Below are positions 1 through 5,565 of a stretch of 6,926 nucleotides of DNA, in pieces. A program made the position numbers and the translations under genes. The notes under the pieces are model-generated. The model saw only the letters and a program-made list of their open reading frames with translations, ran no database searches and was not told where the DNA came from. This DNA is from Rubrobacter sp. Its GTDB lineage: Bacteria > Actinomycetota > Rubrobacteria > Rubrobacterales > Rubrobacteraceae. Position 1 is the stretch's first letter. Each line of letters starts with the position of its first letter. The stretch spans positions 1 to 6,926 of the forward strand of contig JADDPY010000532.1 in assembly GCA_016781635.1 (NCBI GenBank). Direction: 5' to 3'.

Positions 1-222
1 GGTGGCGTTGGCATGCATGAGTAGGGCGGACTGGCCGCTCGCTGCGCCGTCGGCGAATCTCCCCCCGGAGCCCGACGCGAGGCTCATCGTCTCGGCCTCG
101 AAGCTCGTCGTCGTTGCCCCGAAGGCCGATCCCTGTGACAACAGGATCGCAATCGCCGCCAAAGTCGCCGCTAACGCGGCGGCTGCGTACCCCCCGAGAT
201 TACTCAGAACTGTCCTCGACAT
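1..222 (-). CDS. Secreted protein with carbohydrate-binding-like N-terminal domain (partial, runs off left edge)
   Basis: The reading frame starts at ATG (222-220, minus strand) and stays open for 74 codons to the window edge, so the C-terminus is missing. A strong Shine-Dalgarno AGAAGGAG at 237-230 sits 7 nt before the ATG and fixes the start. Residues 1-36 look like a Sec signal peptide: a basic N-terminus (MSRTVLSN), a hydrophobic core (AAAALAATLAAIAILL) and a likely cleavage after SAFGA. The mature part begins TTTSFEAETMSLASGSGG and continues with FADGAASGQSALLMHANAT. This resembles the opening strand of small beta-sandwich carbohydrate-binding modules, in which an E-A-E-x-M start is followed by a Gly/Ser-rich turn and an A-L-L-x-x-x-N-x-T strand. 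Family assignment is inference from this short stretch; a cell-surface, adhesin or polysaccharide-active protein would all fit. A c-di-GMP riboswitch lies in its leader, pointing to biofilm or surface lifestyle control. Confidence 0.85.
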   Translation of the reverse strand, partial: MSRTVLSNLGGYAAAALAATLAAIAILLSQGSAFGATTTSFEAETMSLASGSGGRFADGAASGQSALLMHANAT

Positions 223-249
223 GCCGCTGCTCCTTCTGGCGCGGTGGGG

Positions 250-340
250 TACGCGGCAACCCGGCCATCTCAGTGCGCATGCCACCGAGACCCGTAGGCT
301 TTGCGTCCCCACCTCGCGGTAGGTTTGCCCTTTACGCTTC
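250..340 (-). promoter_or_regulatory. Cyclic di-GMP class I (GEMM-I) riboswitch
   Basis: Read on the minus strand, the three hallmark blocks of the GEMM-I aptamer appear in order and at normal spacing. They are GGGCAAACC (330-322), GACGCAAAGCC (307-297) and GGGTTGCC (262-255). Between the first two is a perfect 6-bp hairpin, CCTACC-GCGA-GGTGGG, whose GNRA tetraloop is the one that docks in a receptor in the P3 helix in this class. Between the last two lies the P3 arm (ACGGGTCTCGG...CTGAGATGGCC). The aptamer ends only about 13-18 nt before the Shine-Dalgarno of the downstream secreted-protein gene. I see no terminator T-run, so control by access to the ribosome binding site seems more likely than attenuation. 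Whether c-di-GMP turns the gene on or off cannot be read from the sequence. Confidence 0.92.
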
Positions 341-371
341 TCTTCGTTTATCGGTCTCCGGAGAGAAAACC

Positions 372-400
372 TTTAATTCGGGGGGAGTACGCCCCTGCAA
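372..400 (-). promoter_or_regulatory. Possible sigma-70 promoter for the riboswitch transcript
   Basis: On the minus strand TTGCAG (400-395) is followed after 17 nt by ATTAAA (377-372), which would start transcription near 365, about 25 nt before the riboswitch. The -35 matches well and the -10 is weak. It is the best candidate in the short space between the riboswitch and the transposase remnant, but it is only a pattern match. Confidence 0.35.
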
Positions 401-407
401 TCGCGCC

Positions 408-715
408 CTAGCGGCCGTCCCCGGCGTCGGGGCGCGGGACTCCGAGGAGTCGATAGCGGCATCGGTCCGCAGGCGTGGCGTAAACCCCAAGAGGGATGGC
501 GTGGAGGACCTGCCATGGGTCCGAGACAGTGCAAGAGCACCGTGCTCACCTCGCTGGAGGAAGCTGCAATCGTCGCGTTCCGCGTCCAGACCCGCCTGCC
601 GCTCGACGACGTCTTCTGCGCCCTCAAGCCGTCCATCCCGGCCCTCGCGAAGCACCCTGCGCCGCTGCCTTCAGCACCACCGGGTCTCGAGGCTCCCGCA
701 GCCCGGTCCTAAAGA
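408..715 (+). pseudogene. IS481-type transposase remnant (N-terminal part, two frameshifts)
   Basis: Three adjoining segments in two reading frames together match the N-terminal helix-turn-helix region of IS481-family DDE transposases. Segment one (438-491, frame of position 438) reads DSEESIAASVRRRGVNPK, as in the family's S-E-E-S-I-A-A-L-A-R-R-Y-G-I-N-P-K. Segment two (about 494-646, frame of position 515) keeps STVLTSLEEAAIVAFR followed by LPLDDVFCALKPSIPAL, matching the conserved L-P-L-D-D-C-L-Y-A-L-Q-P-T-I-P stretch. Segment three (648-705, back in the first frame) reads RSTLRRCLQHHRVSRLPQ, as in R-S-x-L-H-R-C-L-Q-R-H-G-I-S-R-L-P. So there is a shift just after codon 489-491 and another near 647. 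Nothing of the catalytic DDE core follows; the sequence passes straight into an EAL-domain stub. The element is dead. No terminal inverted repeats were recognised. Boundaries are approximate. Confidence 0.82.
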
Positions 716-718
716 TGG

Positions 719-871
719 CCTGGGCCTCAGGGTCGAGACCATTGTCGAAGCGTCGAGGCGGAGGGGGAGCTGGCCTAGGCGCGGGCGAATGGCGCGAACT
801 TCGCCCAGGGCTACCTCATCGCGAGGCCGTCCAGTCCACCGGTTGGAAGCCAAATTCGCGCCCGATTGTAG
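719..871 (+). pseudogene. EAL-domain (c-di-GMP phosphodiesterase) C-terminal remnant
   Basis: The end of an EAL domain can be read across a frameshift. In one frame LGLRVETIVE ends at 749; in the next (from 752) VEAEGELA is followed by a stop at 776-778 and then [17 protein letters not shown] (779-829). EAL proteins share L-G-L-x-x-V-A-E-G-V-E-T-E-E-Q-L followed by a G-x-x-x-A-Q-G-Y-L-(I/F)-A-R-P signature, so joining TIVE and GVEAEGELA by adding one G at 750 restores the motif. The frame then runs through a typical loose C-terminal tail to a TAG at 869-871, and a strong hairpin terminator follows at 914-950. All upstream parts, including the E-A-L catalytic motif and metal ligands, are missing; the space is taken by a decayed IS481 copy. 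The protein would be inactive. It may once have been a GGDEF-EAL or stand-alone EAL enzyme that degraded c-di-GMP. Confidence 0.75.
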
Positions 872-913
872 GTCGGGCCGCGAGCATTGTCCCACAGGCC
901 CCTTCCTGGTGAG

Positions 914-950
914 AAGGCAGGCGCGCCACTGCAAAAGGCGCGCCTGCCTT
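914..950 (+). terminator. Perfect 14-bp hairpin, likely terminator of the dead EAL gene
   Basis: Arms AAGGCAGGCGCGCC (914-927) and GGCGCGCCTGCCTT (937-950) are exact reverse complements around a 9-nt loop (ACTGCAAAA). The stem is very GC-rich. Only two T residues end the right arm and there is no U-tract after it, as is common for terminators in high-GC actinobacteria. It sits 43 nt after the stop of the EAL remnant, which explains its orientation. It could work in both directions. Confidence 0.65.
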
Positions 951-983
951 AAGTAACGTCCTGGGCCGCGCAAGCACGGGGGA

Positions 984-1046
984 CCGGCGGAGTAAGACCG
1001 CCGGAACGCGAACATAGGGCGGGGCATTAAAAGTCTCCCGCGTTCC
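984..1046 (+). other. Tandem hairpins in the leader of the hybrid kinase gene
   Basis: Hairpin one has a 7-bp stem, CCGGCGG (984-990) and CCGCCGG (998-1004), with loop AGTAAGA. Hairpin two pairs GGAACGCG (1003-1010) with CGCGTTCC (1039-1046) around a 28-nt loop. The two stems share GG at 1003-1004, so they could compete or stack. A TAAAAT at 1053-1058 could be a -10 element, but I find no convincing -35, so it is unclear whether the hairpins are transcribed. They match no riboswitch class I know. Confidence 0.4.
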
Positions 1047-1115
1047 TGTCGATAAAATACGGTGCTGGATGTGTAATAGAAACCACGTTAGCCACGCGAG
1101 GCGAGGACGGGGAAC

Positions 1116-2900
1116 GTGAAAGAAGCGGTTGCCACTGGGAACCAAGACAAGCTCGAAGCGGCGCGCTTGGCGGCGCTGACCTACCTGCACGCGGTACGCC
1201 CGGAGGCGGACGACGTACTCCAGGAGATCGTCGACGACGTGCGGGGGGTTTTCGGGACCGACCTGTGCATGGTCAACTTGATCCTCGCCGACGTGCAGTA
1301 CTTCAGGGCCTGGTCGGGAGATCTGCCCGAGGATCTCGCCGAGGCGAGGCAGGACCCCAGGGAGCGCAGCATGTGCCGCTACGTCGTGGAGACGGAGATG
1401 CCCCTCGTCGTGCGCGACTTCCTGGCCACCGAGGAGTTCAAGGCCCAGCACTTCTGCGTCAACTACGGCATCCGTTTCTACGCCGGTACCCCGTTGATCA
1501 CCTCCGGTGGCTATACCGTAGGCTCCCTGTGCCTGCTTCATACCTCGCCCAGGGAATTCGACGAGGAGCAGAAGGTCCTGCTCTCGGCTTTCGCCCGGGC
1601 GGTGGTCGGGCGCTTGGAGCTGCTGGGCGCCCTGGGCCGCGAGCGCGGCGCGAAGGAGGAGGCCGAGTCCGCGAACCAGGCCAAGAGCACCTTCCTGGCG
1701 AACATGTCGCACGAGATACGCACGCCCATGAACGGCGTCATCGGCATGACCGAGCTTCTCCTCGACACCGACCTCGACGACGAGCAGCGCGAGTTCGCCG
1801 AGACGGTGCGCCTCTCTGGAGAGAGCCTGCTAGAGATCATCAACGACATCCTCGACTTCTCGAAGATAGAGGCCGGAGCGATGCGCCTCGAGACCATAGA
1901 CTTCGACCTCAGGGGCGCGGTGGAGGACGTGGCCGTCCTTCTCGCCGGACGGGCCCACGAGAAAGGTCTGGAGATCACAAGCCTGGTGGAATACGACGTG
2001 CCGGACACCGTGCGCGGCGACCCGGGACGCCTGAGGCAAATCCTGACGAACCTGATAGGCAACGCCATCAAGTTCACCGAGCACGGCGAGGTGGTCGTGC
2101 ACGTCGGTCTGGTCGAGGATCGGGCCGACGTGGCGGTGGTCCGCGTCTCGGTCGAGGACACCGGCATCGGCATGACCGAGGAGCAGCGGGAGAGGGTCTT
2201 CGGATCGTTCTCCCAAGCCGACGCTTCCACCACCCGCAAGTACGGCGGCACGGGGCTTGGGCTGACGATCTCCAAACAGCTCGTCGACCTGATGGGTGGC
2301 GAGATGGGCATCGAGAGCACCCCCGGGGAGGGGAGCACATTCTTTTTCACGGTGCCGCTGGAGAAGCGGCCCGAGGCTGCTCACAAGGCGCCCGAGGTCC
2401 TCGCCGACCTCGGCGGGCTTCGGGTACTGATCGTGGACGACAACGAAACCAACCGCCGCGTGTTCTCCAGGCAGGTCGCGCCGTGGGGCATCGAGAGTGA
2501 GAGCGCCAACGGAGGCCCCGAGGGTCTGCTCCTGCTTCGCCGTGCCGCCGAGAGCGGTGAGCCCTTCGACGCGGCGATCCTGGACATGCAGATGCCGGAG
2601 ATGGACGGCATGGAGCTCGCACGGAGGATAAAGGCGGATGCGGCGATCTCCGCAACCCGCTTGGCCTTGCTCACCTCGATCGGCCAGCGCGGCGACGGGG
2701 CGGAGGCGCGGCGGTGCGGGGTCGAGGCCTACTTAACCAAACCGGTTCGGCGGGCGGAGTTACGCGCCGTCCTCGCGACCATCATGGGCAGGACGGGGGG
2801 CGCGGCGCGGCGCGGCACTCCCCTCGTGACCCGCGACACCCTGCGCGAAGCCACGCTCGAGGAGCGGACCCCGGTGCTTGTGGTCGGACAACCCGGTTAA
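1116..2900 (+). CDS. Hybrid sensor histidine kinase, GAF-HisKA-HATPase-REC1 (5' part of a frameshifted gene)
   Basis: The start is GTG at 1116 with GAGGA at 1103-1107, 8 nt upstream. The 594-residue product has no membrane segment or signal peptide, so it is a cytosolic sensor. Residues about 30-170 form a GAF domain ([14 protein letters not shown]) whose ligand is unknown. The HisKA domain has the H-box [13 protein letters not shown] with phospho-accepting H199. The ATPase domain shows the N-box ([11 protein letters not shown], 311-321), G1 (VEDTGIGM), F-box (FGSFSQAD) and G2 (GGTGLGL). REC1 starts near 435 with acidic D441-D442, phospho-acceptor D490 ([10 protein letters not shown]), T520 and K542. 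At residue 590 the frame leaves the second receiver domain: VLVV is followed by GQPG and a stop. The expected continuation V-V-E-D-N-P-V-N-Q is found in the next frame, as if two bases of the Glu codon near 2886 were missing. The original protein was thus about 840 residues (GAF-HK-REC-REC-Hpt), a full phosphorelay. This half could still autophosphorylate and pass phosphate to REC1. Confidence 0.93.
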   Translation: MKEAVATGNQDKLEAARLAALTYLHAVRPEADDVLQEIVDDVRGVFGTDLCMVNLILADVQYFRAWSGDLPEDLAEARQDPRERSMCRYVVETEMPLVVRDFLATEEFKAQHFCVNYGIRFYAGTPLITSGGYTVGSLCLLHTSPREFDEEQKVLLSAFARAVVGRLELLGALGRERGAKEEAESANQAKSTFLANMSHEIRTPMNGVIGMTELLLDTDLDDEQREFAETVRLSGESLLEIINDILDFSKIEAGAMRLETIDFDLRGAVEDVAVLLAGRAHEKGLEITSLVEYDVPDTVRGDPGRLRQILTNLIGNAIKFTEHGEVVVHVGLVEDRADVAVVRVSVEDTGIGMTEEQRERVFGSFSQADASTTRKYGGTGLGLTISKQLVDLMGGEMGIESTPGEGSTFFFTVPLEKRPEAAHKAPEVLADLGGLRVLIVDDNETNRRVFSRQVAPWGIESESANGGPEGLLLLRRAAESGEPFDAAILDMQMPEMDGMELARRIKADAAISATRLALLTSIGQRGDGAEARRCGVEAYLTKPVRRAELRAVLATIMGRTGGAARRGTPLVTRDTLREATLEERTPVLVVGQPG

Positions 2901-3627
2901 CCAGAAGGTCGCCGTGAGGATGCTCGAGAAGCTCGGCTACCACGCCGACGTCGCCGCCAACGGCGCGGAGGCCGTGGAGGCCCTCTCGCGCAAGGAGTAT
3001 TCGGCGGTCCTCATGGACGTGCAGATGCCGGAAATGGACGGCTACGAGGCGACCGCCGAGATCCGCGACCGCGAGGGCGCCTCGCGGCGCACGGCGATTA
3101 TCGCCATGACGGCGAACGCCATGAGCGGCGAGAGGGAGAGGGCGCTCCGGGCGGGGATGGACGACTACGTCTCCAAGCCGGTCAAGGCCGAGAACCTCGG
3201 TGCGGTACTCGAACGTTGGGCCTTGCCGCCGGGCGAGGCGAACTTTCTCGAAGACGCCCGAGACGGTGCGCCGCCCGATACCCCTCTCCTGGATCGCTCC
3301 GTGCTCGACGGTTTGCGCGAACTCTCCGTGCCGGGGGAGCCTGACATACTGGCCGAACTCGTGGGCCTATTCCTCGAAGACGCGCCACCCCGCTTGGAGG
3401 CTTTACGCGCAGCCCTCGACGAGGGCGATGCGAGGCGGGTGAAGGAAGCGGCCCACGCCCTCAAGGGCAGCTCCTCCAACATGGGCGCCTCACGTATGGC
3501 GGAAATTTGCGCGCGACTTGAAGAGGCGGGCACCCTCGGCGATCTCATCGAGGCCCCGGATCTGCTGAAGCGTCTGGAGACGGAATTCGCCCAGGCTCGC
3601 TCAGCACTCGAGGGAGAAGTTTCCTAA
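2878..3627 (+). CDS. REC2-Hpt half of the frameshifted hybrid kinase
   Basis: This frame continues the kinase after the shift and overlaps its end by 23 nt. The nominal start is TTG at 2878, with only a distant GGAG (2861-2864), so the start is weak; it cuts off the first beta strand of the receiver and replaces the Glu of E-D with Ser (WSDNPVNQ). From there the receiver is intact: D4, phospho-acceptor D47 ([10 protein letters not shown]), T78 and K100-P101. After a linker, residues 140-249 form an Hpt domain with the H-box [14 protein letters not shown] and phosphotransfer H193. In a working protein, phosphate would pass from H199 to a receiver Asp, then to this His, then to a separate response regulator not seen here. 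If the frameshift is real and not a sequencing error, this part is either untranslated, made from the weak TTG, or reached by ribosomal slippage. The domain calls are firm; independent expression is doubtful. Confidence 0.8.
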   Translation: MWSDNPVNQKVAVRMLEKLGYHADVAANGAEAVEALSRKEYSAVLMDVQMPEMDGYEATAEIRDREGASRRTAIIAMTANAMSGERERALRAGMDDYVSKPVKAENLGAVLERWALPPGEANFLEDARDGAPPDTPLLDRSVLDGLRELSVPGEPDILAELVGLFLEDAPPRLEALRAALDEGDARRVKEAAHALKGSSSNMGASRMAEICARLEEAGTLGDLIEAPDLLKRLETEFAQARSALEGEVS

Positions 3628-3679
3628 GCCCCGAACGGCGATTTTGCACGTGGGAGGGCTTCTGGACCGGCCCGGATCT

Positions 3680-4106
3680 CCTTCCTCGATCGGCGTCCTT
3701 TCGGGGCCGTAGGCCTTGTAGAAGCCGCGGTCTTCGGGGTCGTCGGTGCTCCTGTGGACCAGGAGCCAGCGGCGCATCCCCTTCTCCGGGTCCGAGGCAA
3801 GATCTACGCACGTCCACTCCCAGGAGCGTCTGCCGCCACCGCCGTCCCGGGCGGGACGCACCTCCGACCACGCGCCTTCGGGCAGCCGTTCGACATGCCC
3901 CCTGTGGATCTCGCTCCCCGATAGCCTCGGCTAGTTGCCAGCCGTTCTTGCGCTCGACCCTCCCGAGCAAACCGAGCAGGTAGCGCTTGCTCGCTCCCGG
4001 GCCTCGGAACGGGCGAAGCGGTGGCCTATTCGCCCATGCAGTTCCCCCAACGCCTCCGACCACCGGCCGGCGGCGGACGACTCGACGAGCCCTCTTGCTT
4101 GACCAT
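3680..4106 (-). pseudogene. IS701-type transposase remnant with internal deletion
   Basis: On the minus strand, three pieces of an IS701-family DDE transposase lie in order. An ATG at 4106-4104 follows a good AGGAAGGGAG. A frame one base off reads GRWSEALGELHGRIGHRFARSEARERAS (split at about 3988), then the next frame reads RYLLGLLGRVERKNGWQLAEAIGERDPQG. In this family a stretch like F-A-R-S-E-P-R-x-R-A-x-x-Y-L-x-G-L-L-S-x-V-E-R-K-N-G-W-Q-L-A-E is near the N-terminus. Directly after, at about 3893-3905, the sequence jumps to ERLPEGAWSEV, then RSWEWTCVDL, MRRWLLVHRSTDDPEDRGFY and GPERTPIEE, which belong to the later part of the protein. The roughly 200 residues normally between, with the catalytic acidic residues, are gone, as is the C-terminus after about 3682. 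The element is dead. No terminal repeats were recognised. It lies 50-odd bases beyond the kinase gene stop, in convergent orientation. Confidence 0.82.
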
Positions 4107-4284
4107 GCCGCTCCCTTCCTCGTTCCACCGGAAGGGTAGCTCCGGAGCAGCCTAACTGATGCTGTAGGGTAACCTTCGTTCTTACAGAGAGAGGCGCTTT
4201 CGGAGGGGTTCGCTCACAGCCCCGCAACGCGGACTCGGTTAGCATGCTTGGGATGCGTGGTTCGCGAAAGAGGAGGCGGCGGTA

Positions 4285-4473
4285 GTGGGCAAGGAAGTCT
4301 ACGTGGCGGGGACGGTGCTCTCGATCCTGATCTCCCTAGCTTTGTACCTGACGGGCAGGCGCGAGGCGGGGATCTTCGTCGGCCTGTGGGCCCCGACCAT
4401 CCTGCTCTTGGGGGAACGCATGGCCGGCGATGGGCGAACCCCAGAACGCAGGGGCGTACGGTGGCGCGCGTAG
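4285..4473 (+). CDS. Small two-helix membrane protein, function unknown
   Basis: The GTG start at 4285 has AGGAGG at 4271-4276 with 8-nt spacing, a near-ideal ribosome binding site. The 62-residue product has two hydrophobic segments, residues 6-22 (YVAGTVLSILISLALYL) and 28-43 (AGIFVGLWAPTILLLG), joined by the short charged turn TGRREA, and a basic tail from residue 45 (ERMAGDGRTPERRGVRW). This is a helical hairpin in the cytoplasmic membrane. I do not recognise a named family. The gene for a Crp/Fnr regulator starts 62 nt downstream in the same direction with no terminator between, so the two are probably cotranscribed. The strong ribosome binding site and clean two-helix layout argue that it is a real gene. 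Confidence 0.75.
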   Translation: MGKEVYVAGTVLSILISLALYLTGRREAGIFVGLWAPTILLLGERMAGDGRTPERRGVRWRA

Positions 4474-4535
4474 GGAGCCGGAGGCCGGGTGCCGACAGCC
4501 CCTGGTAAGTCCGACCCCAACGGAGGATCGCTAGG

Positions 4536-5426
4536 ATGGAACGCATAACGCACAAGCTGGCCTCGTCCTTACCCGGGCTGATCGTCCGGTGCGCAGGCGA
4601 GGTCCACAAGAGGCCCTCGGTCGCCGCCGTGCTCTACGCCGCCGCCCTAGCCGGGGTGCTGGCCTCCCCTTTCGGGGGCGAGCGTCGCTCCCTACGCGCG
4701 AGCGGGCGGAACGCGAGGCGCGGTTCCTCTGACGCCGAGGGCGTTCCCGAGCCCGCGCAAGCCTCCATGCTCCGCGAACTCGAGAGGTCGGGGCTCAGAG
4801 TGGTCGAGCGGGGCTACCGTCCCGGCGAAGAGGTGTACACCCCCGGGGACGCCGCGGACTCGCTCTACTTCCTACTCTCGGGCGTGGTGAGGACCTACAG
4901 GATCTACGGCGACTCCAAGGAGGCCACCACCGCCCTCCTAAAGGACGCAGGCGTCTTCGGCGTCCTCGACCTCCAGGAGGAGGGCGGCTCCCACGAGGAG
5001 TTCGCCGAAGCCGTGACCGAGGCTCGCGTCGCCTCCGTCAGGAAGGCCGCCGTGGCGTGGCTGGTGAAGCGCAAACCCGAGGTCGCACTCTCGCTGTTCT
5101 CGGCTTTCTCCAAGCGGGTGAGGCAGACCGACGAGCTCCTCGGGAGCCTCCTGCAACGGGAGGTCGCGGGCCGCCTGGCAGCACTGCTCTTGAGCCTCCG
5201 CGAGAGGTTCGGCGAGGAAGGGGAAGGAGACGAGGCGGGCACGGTGACGATCGGGCTGCGCCTCACCCATCAGCAACTCGCCAGCATGATCGCCTCCACC
5301 CGCGAGGCCGTCTCTAAGGCCATGACCGACCTCAGGCGTGAGGGGCTGATAGACGTCAGGGAGCGCAGGATAATCCTCGTGGACCTGCCCGCCCTCTCCG
5401 ATCGCGCCGAGGGCGGGGGCCCGTAA
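4536..5426 (+). CDS. Crp/Fnr-family transcriptional regulator with hydrophobic N-terminal extension
   Basis: The ATG at 4536 is preceded by GGAGGA (4522-4527) with 8-nt spacing, which supports this long start over the internal ATG at 4767, which has no good site. Residues about 85-175 are a cyclic-nucleotide-binding-type beta barrel (RPGEEVYTPGDAADSLYFLL, GVVRTYRIYGDSKEA). Residues 178-220 are the dimerisation helix. Residues 240-285 are a winged helix-turn-helix with LTHQQLASMIASTREAVSKA then LRREGLI, typical of this family. The pocket segment (VFGVLDLQEEGGSHEEF) lacks the Arg-Ser pair that binds cAMP in Crp, and there is no cysteine set for an iron-sulfur cluster, so the signal is unknown; the F-G-V-L piece recalls NtcA-like members. 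The first 75 residues are not part of the usual fold. Residues 28-46 (SVAAVLYAAALAGVLASPF) are hydrophobic, followed by an Arg/Gly/Ser-rich linker. This could tether the regulator to the membrane, perhaps with the small membrane protein encoded upstream; that is inference. Confidence 0.9.
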   Translation: MERITHKLASSLPGLIVRCAGEVHKRPSVAAVLYAAALAGVLASPFGGERRSLRASGRNARRGSSDAEGVPEPAQASMLRELERSGLRVVERGYRPGEEVYTPGDAADSLYFLLSGVVRTYRIYGDSKEATTALLKDAGVFGVLDLQEEGGSHEEFAEAVTEARVASVRKAAVAWLVKRKPEVALSLFSAFSKRVRQTDELLGSLLQREVAGRLAALLLSLRERFGEEGEGDEAGTVTIGLRLTHQQLASMIASTREAVSKAMTDLRREGLIDVRERRIILVDLPALSDRAEGGGP

Positions 5427-5468
5427 CACAGAAGAGCCGCCGAGGCTTCCCGTTGCCGGTAATGTTCA

Positions 5469-5482
5469 TACCAACGTTGGTA
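5469..5482. promoter_or_regulatory. Perfect 14-bp palindrome upstream of arsR, candidate operator
   Basis: TACCAACGTTGGTA is its own reverse complement. It lies between the Crp/Fnr gene and the arsR promoter, 38 bp upstream of the -35. The form resembles operators of TetR-type repressors, but no such gene is in the window. Being upstream of the -35, it could also serve an activator. The bound protein is unknown. Confidence 0.5.
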
Positions 5483-5520
5483 CAGAAAGGGGCCGGAACT
5501 TCACGTGCGGGGGCGTGCGT

Positions 5521-5549
5521 TTGACAGCCTGTCGGCGCGGGTGTAGTTT
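5521..5549 (+). promoter_or_regulatory. arsR promoter (TTGACA - 17 nt - TAGTTT), predicted leaderless start
   Basis: A consensus -35, TTGACA (5521-5526), is followed after exactly 17 nt by TAGTTT (5544-5549). The usual start 7-8 nt after the -10 falls at 5556-5558, on or next to the A of the arsR ATG (5558). There is no Shine-Dalgarno upstream of that ATG. The transcript is therefore probably leaderless. An 11-bp palindrome GACAGCCTGTC (5523-5533) overlaps the -35. Confidence 0.75.
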
Positions 5550-5565
5550 ATCGTGCAATGACGAT
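5550..5565. promoter_or_regulatory. Candidate ArsR operator over the start site
   Basis: ATCGT (5550-5554) and ACGAT (5561-5565) form an inverted repeat with a 6-nt spacer that holds the predicted transcription start and the arsR ATG. A dimeric repressor bound here would block the promoter, which fits autoregulation by ArsR. The half sites are short, so this is a pattern-based proposal. Confidence 0.4.

Noticed and set aside
114..956. Long plus-strand open frame over the left intergenic region
   Set aside because: It merely strings together one frame of the riboswitch complement, the IS481 remnant and the EAL stub; it has no ribosome binding site and its composition is not protein-like. Only the short homologous segments are meaningful.
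951..1046. c-di-AMP (ydaO) riboswitch suggested by AGCACGGGGGACC
   Set aside because: Only that short block matches; the GGGUGAAUC and 3' conserved blocks are absent.
816..1712. 298-codon minus-strand frame overlapping the kinase start
   Set aside because: Antisense to the clear GAF domain, no recognisable domain; a typical GC-rich shadow frame.
5431..5450. Possible terminator after the Crp/Fnr gene
   Set aside because: The best stem is only 4 bp (AGCC/GGCT) and no T-run follows; too weak to call.
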